From CAUJGP01 sp964612425 (GTDB taxonomy: Bacteria; Bdellovibrionota; Bdellovibrionia; Bdellovibrionales; Bdellovibrionaceae): a stretch of 10,433 nucleotides of DNA. The translations under genes were made by a program, and so were the position numbers. This document shows, piece by piece, positions 1 through 6,590 of the stretch (position 1 is its first letter; every line of letters starts with the position of its first letter). The notes beneath the pieces are model-generated. The model was not told where the DNA came from, ran no database searches, and saw only the letters and a program-made list of their open reading frames with translations. The stretch lies in assembly GCA_964612425.1 (NCBI GenBank), contig CAZTDX010000096.1:1-10433 (forward strand). Reading direction: 5' to 3'.

Positions 1-1152
1 AAGTCCCATTTCTAAATCTCTCTTAAGGTCATTCACATTTTCTAAACCGACGTGAATTCGTATTAAAGGCCCACACGATGCCCACCCTCCATACTTTCTG
101 TAATCAGATGGGTTTATTGGAACGATTAAGCTTTCATAACCACCCCAACTATAACCAATGCCAAAAAGCTTCAGTGCGTTTATGAATTCATCAACAGCAA
201 TTTTTGTAAAACTCTTCTTTAACTCAATGGTAAATAAACCACTAGAGCCTCTAAACTCCTTTTTCCAGATTTCATAATTGGGGTGAGTAGGAAGACCTGG
301 ATGATAGACAGAAACCACCTCTTGACGGTGTTGTAACCATTGGGCCAATTCTAAAGCGCTTTTAGAATGCTGCTCTAGACGTACACTCAAAGTTCTAAGG
401 CCTCTTAATCCCAGATGGATATCATCTGCACTAGCTTTCTGCCCTAAATCAATAGCGCATAACCTCACAGATTCATAGGTTTTCTCATCACAGATAATAG
501 CACCAAGAAAACTATCTGAATGCCCTGTAATGTACTTTGTTGCTGAATGGATTGATATATTAACTCCCAACTTTAGTGGTTGAAAATATAAAGGTGTTGC
601 CCACGTATTGTCTATTATACTTAAAACGCCATGGGTTTGGCAAACTTCTGCAATAGCTCGAACGTCTTGTATTTCAAATGTCAATGAGCCTGGCGATTCC
701 ATATAAACAATTCTTGTGTTTTTATGGAAGTGATTAGCAATGTCCTTGCCAAGCATAGGATCGTAGTATTCAGTTACAATTCCAAATCGCTTGAGTGAAT
801 CACAAAATCTTCGAGTAGGAAAATAGACAGAATCAGCAATCAAAATATGATCACCCGATTTTACAAATGAAAGTAGTGCTGTTGTAATAGCTGATAATCC
901 TGTGACTGTTGTAACAGTTCCGTATCCTCCCTCCAACTCACTCAAGGCAGACTCAAAACTTCTTGAGTTTGGATTGCCAAATCGGCCATAGACTTTTTCA
1001 GAATTTTTTAGATGATTTGCCGCCATCAACTCCATTTCACTAACAGATGAATACAATGTCGTAGACCCACGGTAAACAGGCGGACTAATGAATCCATTTT
1101 GTTTTTCAGGAGAACAGTTTGATTGAACTAAGATAGTTTCAATTTCTAACAT
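1..1152 (-). CDS. metC: Cystathionine beta-lyase (MetC type), 3' end cut by window edge
   Basis: PLP-dependent Cys/Met metabolism enzyme that would split cystathionine into homocysteine, pyruvate and ammonia in the cytoplasm. The window holds 384 codons with no stop. By comparison with E. coli MetC (395 residues) only about ten residues are missing. Visible marks are YGRFGNP (55-61, phosphate-binding Tyr and Arg), DNTW (181-184, the Asp that contacts the PLP ring nitrogen), SATKY with the Schiff-base Lys206, and YSWGGYESL (334-342) followed by LIRIHVGLE (363-371), which point to MetC and away from MetB or MetY. The ATG at 1152 has AGGAGG at 1159-1164, six bases upstream, and overlaps the end of the MFS gene by 14 bases, so it is the last visible gene of the operon. 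Related C-S lyases (cysteine desulfhydrase, alliinase-like) cannot be excluded. Its place beside a ligase and an exporter suggests a specialised role rather than routine methionine synthesis. Confidence 0.9.
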   Translation of the reverse strand, partial: MLEIETILVQSNCSPEKQNGFISPPVYRGSTTLYSSVSEMELMAANHLKNSEKVYGRFGNPNSRSFESALSELEGGYGTVTTVTGLSAITTALLSFVKSGDHILIADSVYFPTRRFCDSLKRFGIVTEYYDPMLGKDIANHFHKNTRIVYMESPGSLTFEIQDVRAIAEVCQTHGVLSIIDNTWATPLYFQPLKLGVNISIHSATKYITGHSDSFLGAIICDEKTYESVRLCAIDLGQKASADDIHLGLRGLRTLSVRLEQHSKSALELAQWLQHRQEVVSVYHPGLPTHPNYEIWKKEFRGSSGLFTIELKKSFTKIAVDEFINALKLFGIGYSWGGYESLIVPINPSDYRKYGGWASCGPLIRIHVGLENVNDLKRDLEMGL

Positions 1153-2335
1153 GACTAACCTCCTGGCCTTCACTGTAAATATAAGAGATGAGTGCCCCTA
1201 TAAAGCAATTGACTGCAACAAAAACCCAAAATAATTCAGGTTTAGAAAATTTTAAAAAATAATCAAATGCGACACCCCCCATTAGACCTGCTACCATGCC
1301 ACCAACACCAGTAGTCAGTCTTTGAATTCCAAAAGCGAGAGCAGCCTGCTGTGGTAATCGTTGGAGCACTTCAAGATCTCCTCTCAAAACTAAGAGTGAT
1401 TGACCCAACGTCATGATAAAAGTTCCGATAAATAAATTTACTATTATCTTAGTAGAAAATAGGAAAAATCCCATGCCCATTAAAGCAAACCCTATCATTA
1501 GTAAATTACGATATCCCATCTTAGAAACTCTTCTGGCCAGTAATGGTTGAACAAAAAAGATCGTTAGCAGATTTAATATCATGATGAGACTAAAAAGATG
1601 CGGATGTGCAATTGAAGACATATAAAGCGCCATAAAACTTTGAAAGAAAAAATAAAGATAAAAAGTTAATGTTGAAAACATAATAGGTTTACCACCCTCC
1701 ACAATTGCTCCTGGTAATTCTGCAAAAGAGGTGAATTTTTTATTTGAATCTGAACTTAAAGTTACCTGATGAATTACGGCGAGAACTATAAAAAGTATTG
1801 CGACGAAATAGAATAATTGAGATGGATTCTTATCCATTAAAAGTCCTGCAACCAAAGGCCCCATCGCCATTCCTATACTGAGAGCAGCATTACTTACGGA
1901 GAGAAAAAGTGGTTTTAAGTCTGAACTCACAGATAAAATGATATAAGCTCTGTTCGCTGGCAAGTACACTGCTGATCCCGCAGCTACCAAAAAGACTGCT
2001 GGGGTTATCAATACCAACCATTTTGTTGAAAGTCCTAATAGGATAAAACCTAAAGTTCGAAAGCTTAAAGAAAAAACCATTGCCTTTTTAAGGCCCATTC
2101 TCTCTGCAAGCATGGCTCCAAGAACTCCTCCTCCAAATTGAATTAGCGTTGATAAGGCAATAAGCAAACCAACTGTTCGCGTCTCTATATGCAAAGTATT
2201 TTTAAGAAAAACTCCCAAGAACGGCGTCACCATAAAACTTCCAAAGGCAACAATAGCGGAGTTGATAATTAATGATTTTAATTCCGTAGAGAGATTCATA
2301 AAAAAATACCACTTATTGACTACAAATTTTTTCAT
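1139..2335 (-). CDS. MFS transporter, DHA1 drug/H+ antiporter-like exporter
   Basis: A 398-residue inner-membrane protein with about twelve hydrophobic segments in two halves, separated by a polar loop at about 192-217. The loop between segments 2 and 3 carries an MFS motif A variant (G73-AMLAERMGLKK-84). Segment 5 carries the antiporter motif C pattern with G155, G159-P160 and G164, which in this superfamily marks exporters rather than importers. The start at 2335 overlaps the ATP-grasp stop as ATGA and has GGAGG at 2343-2347, seven bases upstream. The in-frame Met13 has no comparable ribosome site. Context suggests it exports the product of the two upstream enzymes, much as BacE accompanies the ligase BacD in bacilysin clusters. 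That comparison is by gene arrangement only. The substrate is unknown. Confidence 0.88.
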   Translation of the reverse strand: MKKFVVNKWYFFMNLSTELKSLIINSAIVAFGSFMVTPFLGVFLKNTLHIETRTVGLLIALSTLIQFGGGVLGAMLAERMGLKKAMVFSLSFRTLGFILLGLSTKWLVLITPAVFLVAAGSAVYLPANRAYIILSVSSDLKPLFLSVSNAALSIGMAMGPLVAGLLMDKNPSQLFYFVAILFIVLAVIHQVTLSSDSNKKFTSFAELPGAIVEGGKPIMFSTLTFYLYFFFQSFMALYMSSIAHPHLFSLIMILNLLTIFFVQPLLARRVSKMGYRNLLMIGFALMGMGFFLFSTKIIVNLFIGTFIMTLGQSLLVLRGDLEVLQRLPQQAALAFGIQRLTTGVGGMVAGLMGGVAFDYFLKFSKPELFWVFVAVNCFIGALISYIYSEGQEVSHVRN

Positions 2336-3585
2336 TTATGAGCCTCCACATTTTCCCAAATCGAATGCGAATTAAACCAATCGGCCGCTTTATGAATGTT
2401 TTGGATAATAGCTTCTTCGCTCTCACCAGTGAGCACATATCCCGCAAGATAGAGACCAGACTTAACTCCGCCATTATACACTTTACCCACACTTCCATTG
2501 ATCTGACTTTCAATAATCGATAAAGGTAAGTTCTCCGTTGGAAAATATTTTAACATTCCTTTTTGAGGAGGTATCCACACCCCACCACCAGGTTGATATT
2601 TATGGGTAAGAGAACTTAGTGAATTTTTTAAAATAGGTTGGTGAGATTGAATTCCACATTCAGCAAGAAACCATTCTTTATCGATATTGATACCAAAAGT
2701 TTTTTCTAAAACTGAACTGATCCCTGCCCCTCCTGTTCTACTAGCTATTTCACAAAAAATAATCTTTCCATCATTCTGAATCCAAAGCTCACAATGAAAT
2801 GCCATGTTATGAGACTTTGGCAAACTTTCTAGAATGTCATTTGTTGCCGTGACTAAAGGCATATAGACAGAGCTCTTAGGGGAAACAGTAACACTCCCCA
2901 CATACCTGTCTTCACGAAATGACAGGCAGTCATTAACATACTGTGAAGGTTGAATAAAAATTACTTCTCCATTTTTAATAAGTCCGTCTACATGATACAT
3001 CTGCCCTTCAACAAATGTTTCAATTTCCATATTTATCAAAGTTCCTTTTTCTAAAAATGAGTCTAAATCATTTTTATTTTTTATAACATTAGTGCCGAAG
3101 GACCCCGACTCCATCGTAGGCTTAATGACCACAGGATACCCGTGCTTTTCTATAAAGAGAATAATATCGTAGGCTGAGTTGATCAGTTTGTAATTAGGAA
3201 GGGAGAGTGACCTTTTTTTATTGCCTGAACCTTGTTGTAAATAGTTTTTCATCACTACTTTATTTCTGTAAGCTAGAGCACTTTTTGTATGTTGCCCTTG
3301 GATACCTGCGATTTCTCGAAGCTGTGAAGCTCTCAAAATATCAGCTTCTGCTCTGGCAAAAATGGCAATTACATTATAAGTTTGGATAAGCTCTAGTGCT
3401 TTTTGTTGCACCTTTAAATTTGTATCGTAATTTTTAAATGAATAAACATGCTTAAGGTGAAGATAACCTTCCGCGAACTCATCGGACACAATGATCAGTG
3501 GTTCTATGCCAGAGTTACTCAACCATTGATCATAAGGTGTTTTGCTATAATTTGTTTTCACAAATATGAGAACATATTTTTTCAT
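2332..3585 (-). CDS. ATP-grasp carboxylate-amine ligase-like protein
   Basis: A 417-residue cytoplasmic enzyme expected to activate a carboxylate as an acyl phosphate with ATP and join it to an amine or another nucleophile. Order: Rossmann-like N-terminal pre-ATP domain (1-105), RNKVVMK (107-113) opening the ATP-grasp fold, YPVVIKP with ATP-binding Lys155 (150-156), glycine-rich loop ESGSFGT (159-165), adenine-side FVEG (191-194), and the magnesium-binding CEIASRTGGAG (278-288) with Glu279 and Arg283. A C-terminal region of about 100 residues includes a QPGGGVW stretch (331-337). The layout resembles the single-chain ATP-grasp ligases that include the BacD-type L-amino acid ligases. The substrates cannot be read from the sequence. 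The ATG at 3585 overlaps the radical SAM stop as ATGA. Its AGGAGA (3592-3597) lies inside the last codons of the upstream gene, so translation is probably coupled. Confidence 0.85.
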   Translation of the reverse strand: MKKYVLIFVKTNYSKTPYDQWLSNSGIEPLIIVSDEFAEGYLHLKHVYSFKNYDTNLKVQQKALELIQTYNVIAIFARAEADILRASQLREIAGIQGQHTKSALAYRNKVVMKNYLQQGSGNKKRSLSLPNYKLINSAYDIILFIEKHGYPVVIKPTMESGSFGTNVIKNKNDLDSFLEKGTLINMEIETFVEGQMYHVDGLIKNGEVIFIQPSQYVNDCLSFREDRYVGSVTVSPKSSVYMPLVTATNDILESLPKSHNMAFHCELWIQNDGKIIFCEIASRTGGAGISSVLEKTFGINIDKEWFLAECGIQSHQPILKNSLSSLTHKYQPGGGVWIPPQKGMLKYFPTENLPLSIIESQINGSVGKVYNGGVKSGLYLAGYVLTGESEEAIIQNIHKAADWFNSHSIWENVEAHK

Positions 3586-4895
3586 ACAAATTCTCCTACT
3601 AATTGATTTTTATTTATAGCCTTTTTAATAGCTGCTTTAGCTTGTTCAGTTAACTCAGGCTTATTTGCGAGGAGCATTTCTTTTGCAAAACATCCGTTTT
3701 GAAAAGTGCCATCAACTCGTGAGCGTGAAAAGTCATCAATTTTATGGTGATCAAATTGAAGTCCGTAACTAACTTGACCGTTTTCGTGGTTTGTTTGTCG
3801 ATATAAATACCCTAAGTGCGGCTCAAATATATTAACACAGGCAACAATATCGCCAATTTTTTCTGTAGTAGTGTGATCTAATTGGCATAACGTTGTTGTC
3901 TCAGATGGAATCACGGTGAACAACTGGCGCCCCGCTCGACACCAACCCACATGTTTAGGAAATTCCATCACTTCTATCCCGAAGCTTCCAAAATCTTCAC
4001 TTACTGCTAATTGAAATTTCAGTTCAATATTTTCATGAAGCCATTTTAAATCTTTGTAGAATTGTTCCACTTCATGTCTTGAAAGTGGTAAGTGGGGGTG
4101 CCGACCTCCGTGATCAGTAAAATTATTGAATCGTAAGGTGTTAACGCCAAGCTTATTAAAATATTGTGCATAGCGAATGAGATCTTCTCTTTTATGATTG
4201 TGCTTTCCTATTGTTAATCCAATATTCACCCGAAGTGGTTCCCATGGGCTTTCAAGTTCATTTTGATTTCGAATGGGAGTTTGCTTTCTTAAATTATTGT
4301 ATTCATTGATTCGAGCAATAACTTTTTCAGTGTTTGCTCCACTAAAAACACCACGAATTGGGTAAAGAATTTCATTTTTAATTTTTAAATTTTCATCAAT
4401 CAACCCATGATAGGTAATAGAAATTGTTCCATAACCACTTGCCACTGCCAAATCGAGCATTTCTATATAATTATCCTTCAATAAAGGTCGGCCACTTGTC
4501 CAAGCATCACCCTTTTTCATAGTGTCTGTTATTTTGTGATCATCTTCTTGGCGAAACTCCCTGTTATGAGCAGGCCCATGAATTCGCATAAAATCGCCAT
4601 TCATTGCAAAACTATCAACATATCGAGCAAAAACTTTGTACCCTTCTTTAGACAAAACTTTTTTAATTTCTAACCCTTCGCCGATATCAAAAGATTTTTT
4701 ATGTACCTTTTGGTAGTTAACGAACCAGCAATGATTGCAATTTTGTTCACAGCTATTTTTACCAGTGTACGTATCAAGATCGAGGTAGATATGGATGTCT
4801 TTGGGTGATATATTTGAAAATGGAACTTCAAAAGGGATATCACCGTGATAATCATAAGCAATCGGTAAATTGTTAATTTTATTGTTTGAATTCAT
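3582..4895 (-). CDS. Radical SAM enzyme with C-terminal SPASM/Twitch-like cysteines
   Basis: A 437-residue enzyme. C49-EQN-C53-NH-C56 is the CX3CX2C motif that binds the [4Fe-4S] cluster used to cleave S-adenosylmethionine, preceded by a first strand, IHIYLDLD (34-41). The segment FAMNGDFM (96-103) is in the place of the usual GGE-type motif, but in an unusual form. Near the C-terminus, C319-RAGRQLFTVIP is followed by C337, then EKIGDI (345-350), C353 and C402. This is the spacing style of SPASM/Twitch domains that carry auxiliary iron-sulfur clusters; four cysteines would fit one cluster. The reaction is not recognised. Such enzymes modify peptides or free amino acids, and no precursor-peptide gene is visible here. 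First gene of the operon. AAGGAGG at 4904-4910 lies eight bases before ATG. Confidence 0.85.
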   Translation of the reverse strand: MNSNNKINNLPIAYDYHGDIPFEVPFSNISPKDIHIYLDLDTYTGKNSCEQNCNHCWFVNYQKVHKKSFDIGEGLEIKKVLSKEGYKVFARYVDSFAMNGDFMRIHGPAHNREFRQEDDHKITDTMKKGDAWTSGRPLLKDNYIEMLDLAVASGYGTISITYHGLIDENLKIKNEILYPIRGVFSGANTEKVIARINEYNNLRKQTPIRNQNELESPWEPLRVNIGLTIGKHNHKREDLIRYAQYFNKLGVNTLRFNNFTDHGGRHPHLPLSRHEVEQFYKDLKWLHENIELKFQLAVSEDFGSFGIEVMEFPKHVGWCRAGRQLFTVIPSETTTLCQLDHTTTEKIGDIVACVNIFEPHLGYLYRQTNHENGQVSYGLQFDHHKIDDFSRSRVDGTFQNGCFAKEMLLANKPELTEQAKAAIKKAINKNQLVGEFV

Positions 4896-4903
4896 TGCCT
4901 GTC

Positions 4904-4910
4904 CCTCCTT
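4904..4910 (-). promoter_or_regulatory. Strong ribosome binding site of the radical SAM gene
   Basis: AAGGAGG eight bases before the ATG is close to a full anti-Shine-Dalgarno match. It supports efficient translation of the first operon gene. The stop codon of a possible micro-ORF at 4912-4914 is almost touching it. Confidence 0.7.
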
Positions 4911-4953
4911 GTTATTGGGTGCAGGCTGTGATTAGCAAACGTAATGCCACCAC

Positions 4954-4973
4954 AAGCTCAAACTAATGAGTTT
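4954..4973 (-). other. Small hairpin at the start of the predicted leader
   Basis: On the minus strand AAACTCA and TGAGCTT pair around a six-base loop (TTAGTT) with one mismatch. It falls at the predicted transcript start of the operon. It is too small and lacks a following U-run, so it is not a terminator. It does not match any riboswitch that I can recognise. Confidence 0.25.
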
Positions 4974-5001
4974 TAATATTGATTTGTAATTGTTTTTTCC
5001 A
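4973..5001 (-). promoter_or_regulatory. Candidate sigma70 promoter of the radical SAM operon
   Basis: On the minus strand TGGAAA (4996-5001) and TATTAA (4973-4978) are separated by 17 bases; each matches four of the six consensus positions. Transcription would begin near 4966, giving a leader of about 70 bases before the radical SAM ATG. The -35 element directly adjoins and overlaps one arm of an inverted repeat (5000-5007), so a regulator could bind there. Both hexamers are weak, and AT-rich DNA yields such matches by chance. Confidence 0.3.
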
Positions 5002-5059
5002 GAACTCGGACAAAGGTTCTAAAATTTAAGACAAGATCTTTATTTTACTGAGAGTTCTG
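5000..5059. repeat. Inverted repeat upstream of the radical SAM operon
   Basis: CAGAACTC at 5000-5007 and GAGTTCTG at 5052-5059 are exact 8-base reverse complements 44 bases apart. A third related half, GGTTCT at 5015-5020, forms AGAAC-N10-GTTCT with the first. The spacing could suit a looping operator, or RNA pairing if transcription starts further upstream. No known operator is recognised. Confidence 0.4.
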
Positions 5060-5088
5060 CTCTACTCACCGTAGATGATCGATGGGGC

Positions 5089-5354
5089 TCAGACGAAAGC
5101 TAAAATTCTACGTATTTTAGCGAAAGCTTTCTTTTGTGATAAGGCAGACGTTGGCGATGGCAAATCAACTTCGTGCCATTGCTTGCCATCAGAAACATGT
5201 GCGTACCGACGACCTTGTTTTATATGAAAATGCAAAACACTTTTATTCTTGTAATAAAAACATCCAAGGGATTTTTCATTAAACACGCCTAGAGCTCGAA
5301 TGTTCTCAAGAGTGGTCCTAAGTCTTTTAGATCTCCTGCTTTTGCATGAGCCAT
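5089..5354 (-). pseudogene. Small conserved-looking protein gene broken by a single-base frameshift
   Basis: Two overlapping frames make up one protein. The first runs from ATG at 5354 (AGGA at 5360-5363) as MAHAKAGDLKDLGPLL, then soon meets a TAG in its own frame. The second continues from GAG at 5307 as ENIRALGVFNEKSLG and on to TGA at 5089. Joining them after TTG (5307-5309) gives 88 residues with a central SVLHFHIKQGRRYAHVSDG segment and an IRRIL tail. From memory this resembles an uncharacterised family of about 90 residues with LHFH...RYADVRDG, but I cannot name it. One missing G (TTGGAG become TTGAG) explains the break. Without the repair, only a 65-residue product from GTG at 5286, lacking a good ribosome site, could be made. 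The gene follows lysR by ten bases and is probably co-transcribed with it. A sequencing error would make it intact. Confidence 0.7.
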
Positions 5355-5364
5355 TGTGGTCCTA

Positions 5365-6228
5365 TCATTTAATCGAAGAAACTATCGCCCTAAAGTATTC
5401 AGGCATTTCTGTTCGAGGGTACCAAACTATCGCTAAGGGATCTTCCATTGCTGCTCCACCATTAAGTGCGATCAAATCACCGGATTCAATGTGCGGTTTT
5501 GCAATCTCTTGAGTCAGTGTCCCAAATCCAGCACCTAGTTTGAAAAATTTAATAATGGCTTCGTTGTTGTTCACAAACACTCGTGGTCGACGAAGCGAAG
5601 AAATTAAATCAAACTTCTTTAAGTAATTCAGTGTTGTGGGATCAGTTTCATCGAAATCAATAGCTCGTTCATTTTCTAAAATATCACTCATTCGACGCCC
5701 GCGCCATTTTGATGAAGCAACGAGTATGTACTTATCTGACTTGATCAACTTACTATCCATTTCATTGGGAACTTTTTCTGGAGAAACAATTGCAATTGCT
5801 GCTTGCCCCGAGCGAACGAGATCCACGCGATCCACCGAATCGTTGATGATGAAACTCAAATATAAGCGCGGCCATTGCGTGTAAATGTGGGCACACTGGT
5901 CTACCACTCTTGCTGTCATTACGCTCGTCGGACCAGCCACAGTGAGGTAAATCGGCTTATCGGTGCCAGCTCCATGGATTTGACTTAGTGCCTGCCCCTC
6001 TAAATCTTCTGCGGCTTTACAATAATGAAGTAGTGCTTCACCCTCTGCAGTCAACTTCATTCCTTTTCGACTTCGCAGAAAGAGAGTCGTGTCCAATTCC
6101 TTTTCAATTGCTCGAATCCGCTGGGTGACGCCTGTTTGGGTGAGATGAAGTTCTCTTGCTGCACCGTGAACAGTACCCTGTTTAACAATTGCAACGAAAG
6201 CTTGTAAATTGGCAGATAATAAACTCAT
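5365..6228 (-). CDS. LysR-family transcriptional regulator
   Basis: A 287-residue DNA-binding regulator. The N-terminal winged helix-turn-helix spans about residues 3-63, with GTVHGAARELHLTQTGVTQRI as the helix-turn-helix and FLRSRKGMKLTAEGEALL as the wing. A linker helix follows, then an effector-binding domain of the periplasmic-binding-protein type from about residue 92, beginning PIYLTVAGP. The first helices recall the ArgP/LysG branch, but this is a weak guess. It diverges from the DUF1543 and cysteine-hydrolase genes across 82 bases, the classic LysR arrangement, and so probably controls them and itself. No Shine-Dalgarno precedes ATG 6228. A promoter-like pair close to the start suggests a very short or leaderless mRNA. 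A role in the radical SAM operon about 470 bases downstream is possible but unsupported. Confidence 0.88.
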   Translation of the reverse strand: MSLLSANLQAFVAIVKQGTVHGAARELHLTQTGVTQRIRAIEKELDTTLFLRSRKGMKLTAEGEALLHYCKAAEDLEGQALSQIHGAGTDKPIYLTVAGPTSVMTARVVDQCAHIYTQWPRLYLSFIINDSVDRVDLVRSGQAAIAIVSPEKVPNEMDSKLIKSDKYILVASSKWRGRRMSDILENERAIDFDETDPTTLNYLKKFDLISSLRRPRVFVNNNEAIIKFFKLGAGFGTLTQEIAKPHIESGDLIALNGGAAMEDPLAIVWYPRTEMPEYFRAIVSSIK

Positions 6229-6237
6229 TTAAAATCA

Positions 6238-6266
6238 TTAATACATTTAAATAATGAATTATTCAA
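6238..6266 (-). promoter_or_regulatory. Candidate lysR promoter
   Basis: On the minus strand TTGAAT (6261-6266), a 17-base spacer and TATTAA (6238-6243) give a sigma70-like pair with four of six matches each. The -10 ends only nine bases before the lysR ATG, so the message would have almost no leader, which agrees with the missing Shine-Dalgarno sequence. The DNA is very AT-rich, so chance is a real alternative. Confidence 0.4.
6250..6263. promoter_or_regulatory. Candidate LysR operator dyad
   Basis: AATAAT-GA-ATTATT is a symmetric 14-base dyad inside the lysR promoter spacer and upstream of the divergent -10. LysR proteins bind short AT-rich dyads of the T-N11-A type at such positions, allowing self-repression and activation of the divergent gene. 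The assignment rests on position and symmetry only. Confidence 0.35.
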
Positions 6267-6282
6267 CATAAAAAAGTGGCGC

Positions 6283-6288
6283 TATAAC
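6283..6288 (+). promoter_or_regulatory. Candidate -10 box of the DUF1543/hydrolase operon
   Basis: TATAAC matches five of six consensus positions, 22 bases before the ribosome site's last base and 28 before ATG 6311. No good -35 lies 16-18 bases upstream, as is common for promoters that need a LysR activator. The dyad at 6250-6263 is suitably placed to supply it. Confidence 0.4.
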
Positions 6289-6310
6289 TTTCATAAAAAG
6301 GAGAAAAACA

Positions 6311-6580
6311 ATGACGCTTTTTATTATTCACTGTGGATACTATGACGAGGAAGTGATGGATGCAATCTATGAATTTCATGTCAACATACCTGTAGCCGCT
6401 GACTCGATTGAAGCCGCTAAAGATCAAGTTCGACAACTTCCCCTCTTTCAAAAGAAGAAAATGCATATTGATGGCATTCAAGAAATCAAAATGGTATCGG
6501 GGTATCGTTTAAACTTGGTTCGTGATGAGCTCTCAGTTGACTCAACTGTGATTGATAATCACCAAAACCGAGACTTTTAA
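6311..6580 (+). CDS. DUF1543-like small protein
   Basis: An 89-residue cytoplasmic protein starting LFIIHCGYYDEE, followed by a helix-rich middle (AADSIEAAKDQVRQLPLF, 29-46) and the segment MHIDGIQEIKMVSGYRLNL (51-69). The pairing of an N-terminal strand with a later HIDG-EI-GY-L segment is what I associate with the DUF1543 family of unknown function. AAGGAG at 6298-6303 lies seven bases before the ATG. The TAA is ten bases before the start of the cysteine hydrolase, so the two are surely co-transcribed and may act in one process, probably under the divergent LysR protein. No catalytic residues are evident. Confidence 0.75.
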   Translation: MTLFIIHCGYYDEEVMDAIYEFHVNIPVAADSIEAAKDQVRQLPLFQKKKMHIDGIQEIKMVSGYRLNLVRDELSVDSTVIDNHQNRDF

Positions 6581-6590
6581 AAGAGGAATT

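Noticed and set aside
2338..2523. Short plus-strand ORF within the ATP-grasp gene
   Set aside because: It is antisense to a clear enzyme gene, has no ribosome site and no recognisable sequence.
4896..5060. SAM riboswitch before the radical SAM/MetC operon
   Set aside because: The leader lacks the conserved cores I know for the SAM-I, SAM-II and SAM-IV classes. Only small unrelated hairpins are visible.
5061..5075. Hairpin TCTAC-GGTGA-GTAGA after the small gene as a terminator
   Set aside because: The five-base stem is followed by mixed sequence without a U-run on the transcribed strand.
5300..5315. Programmed -1 frameshifting in the small gene
   Set aside because: There is no X-XXY-YYZ slippery heptamer and no stable stem just downstream. 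A lost G explains the break more simply.
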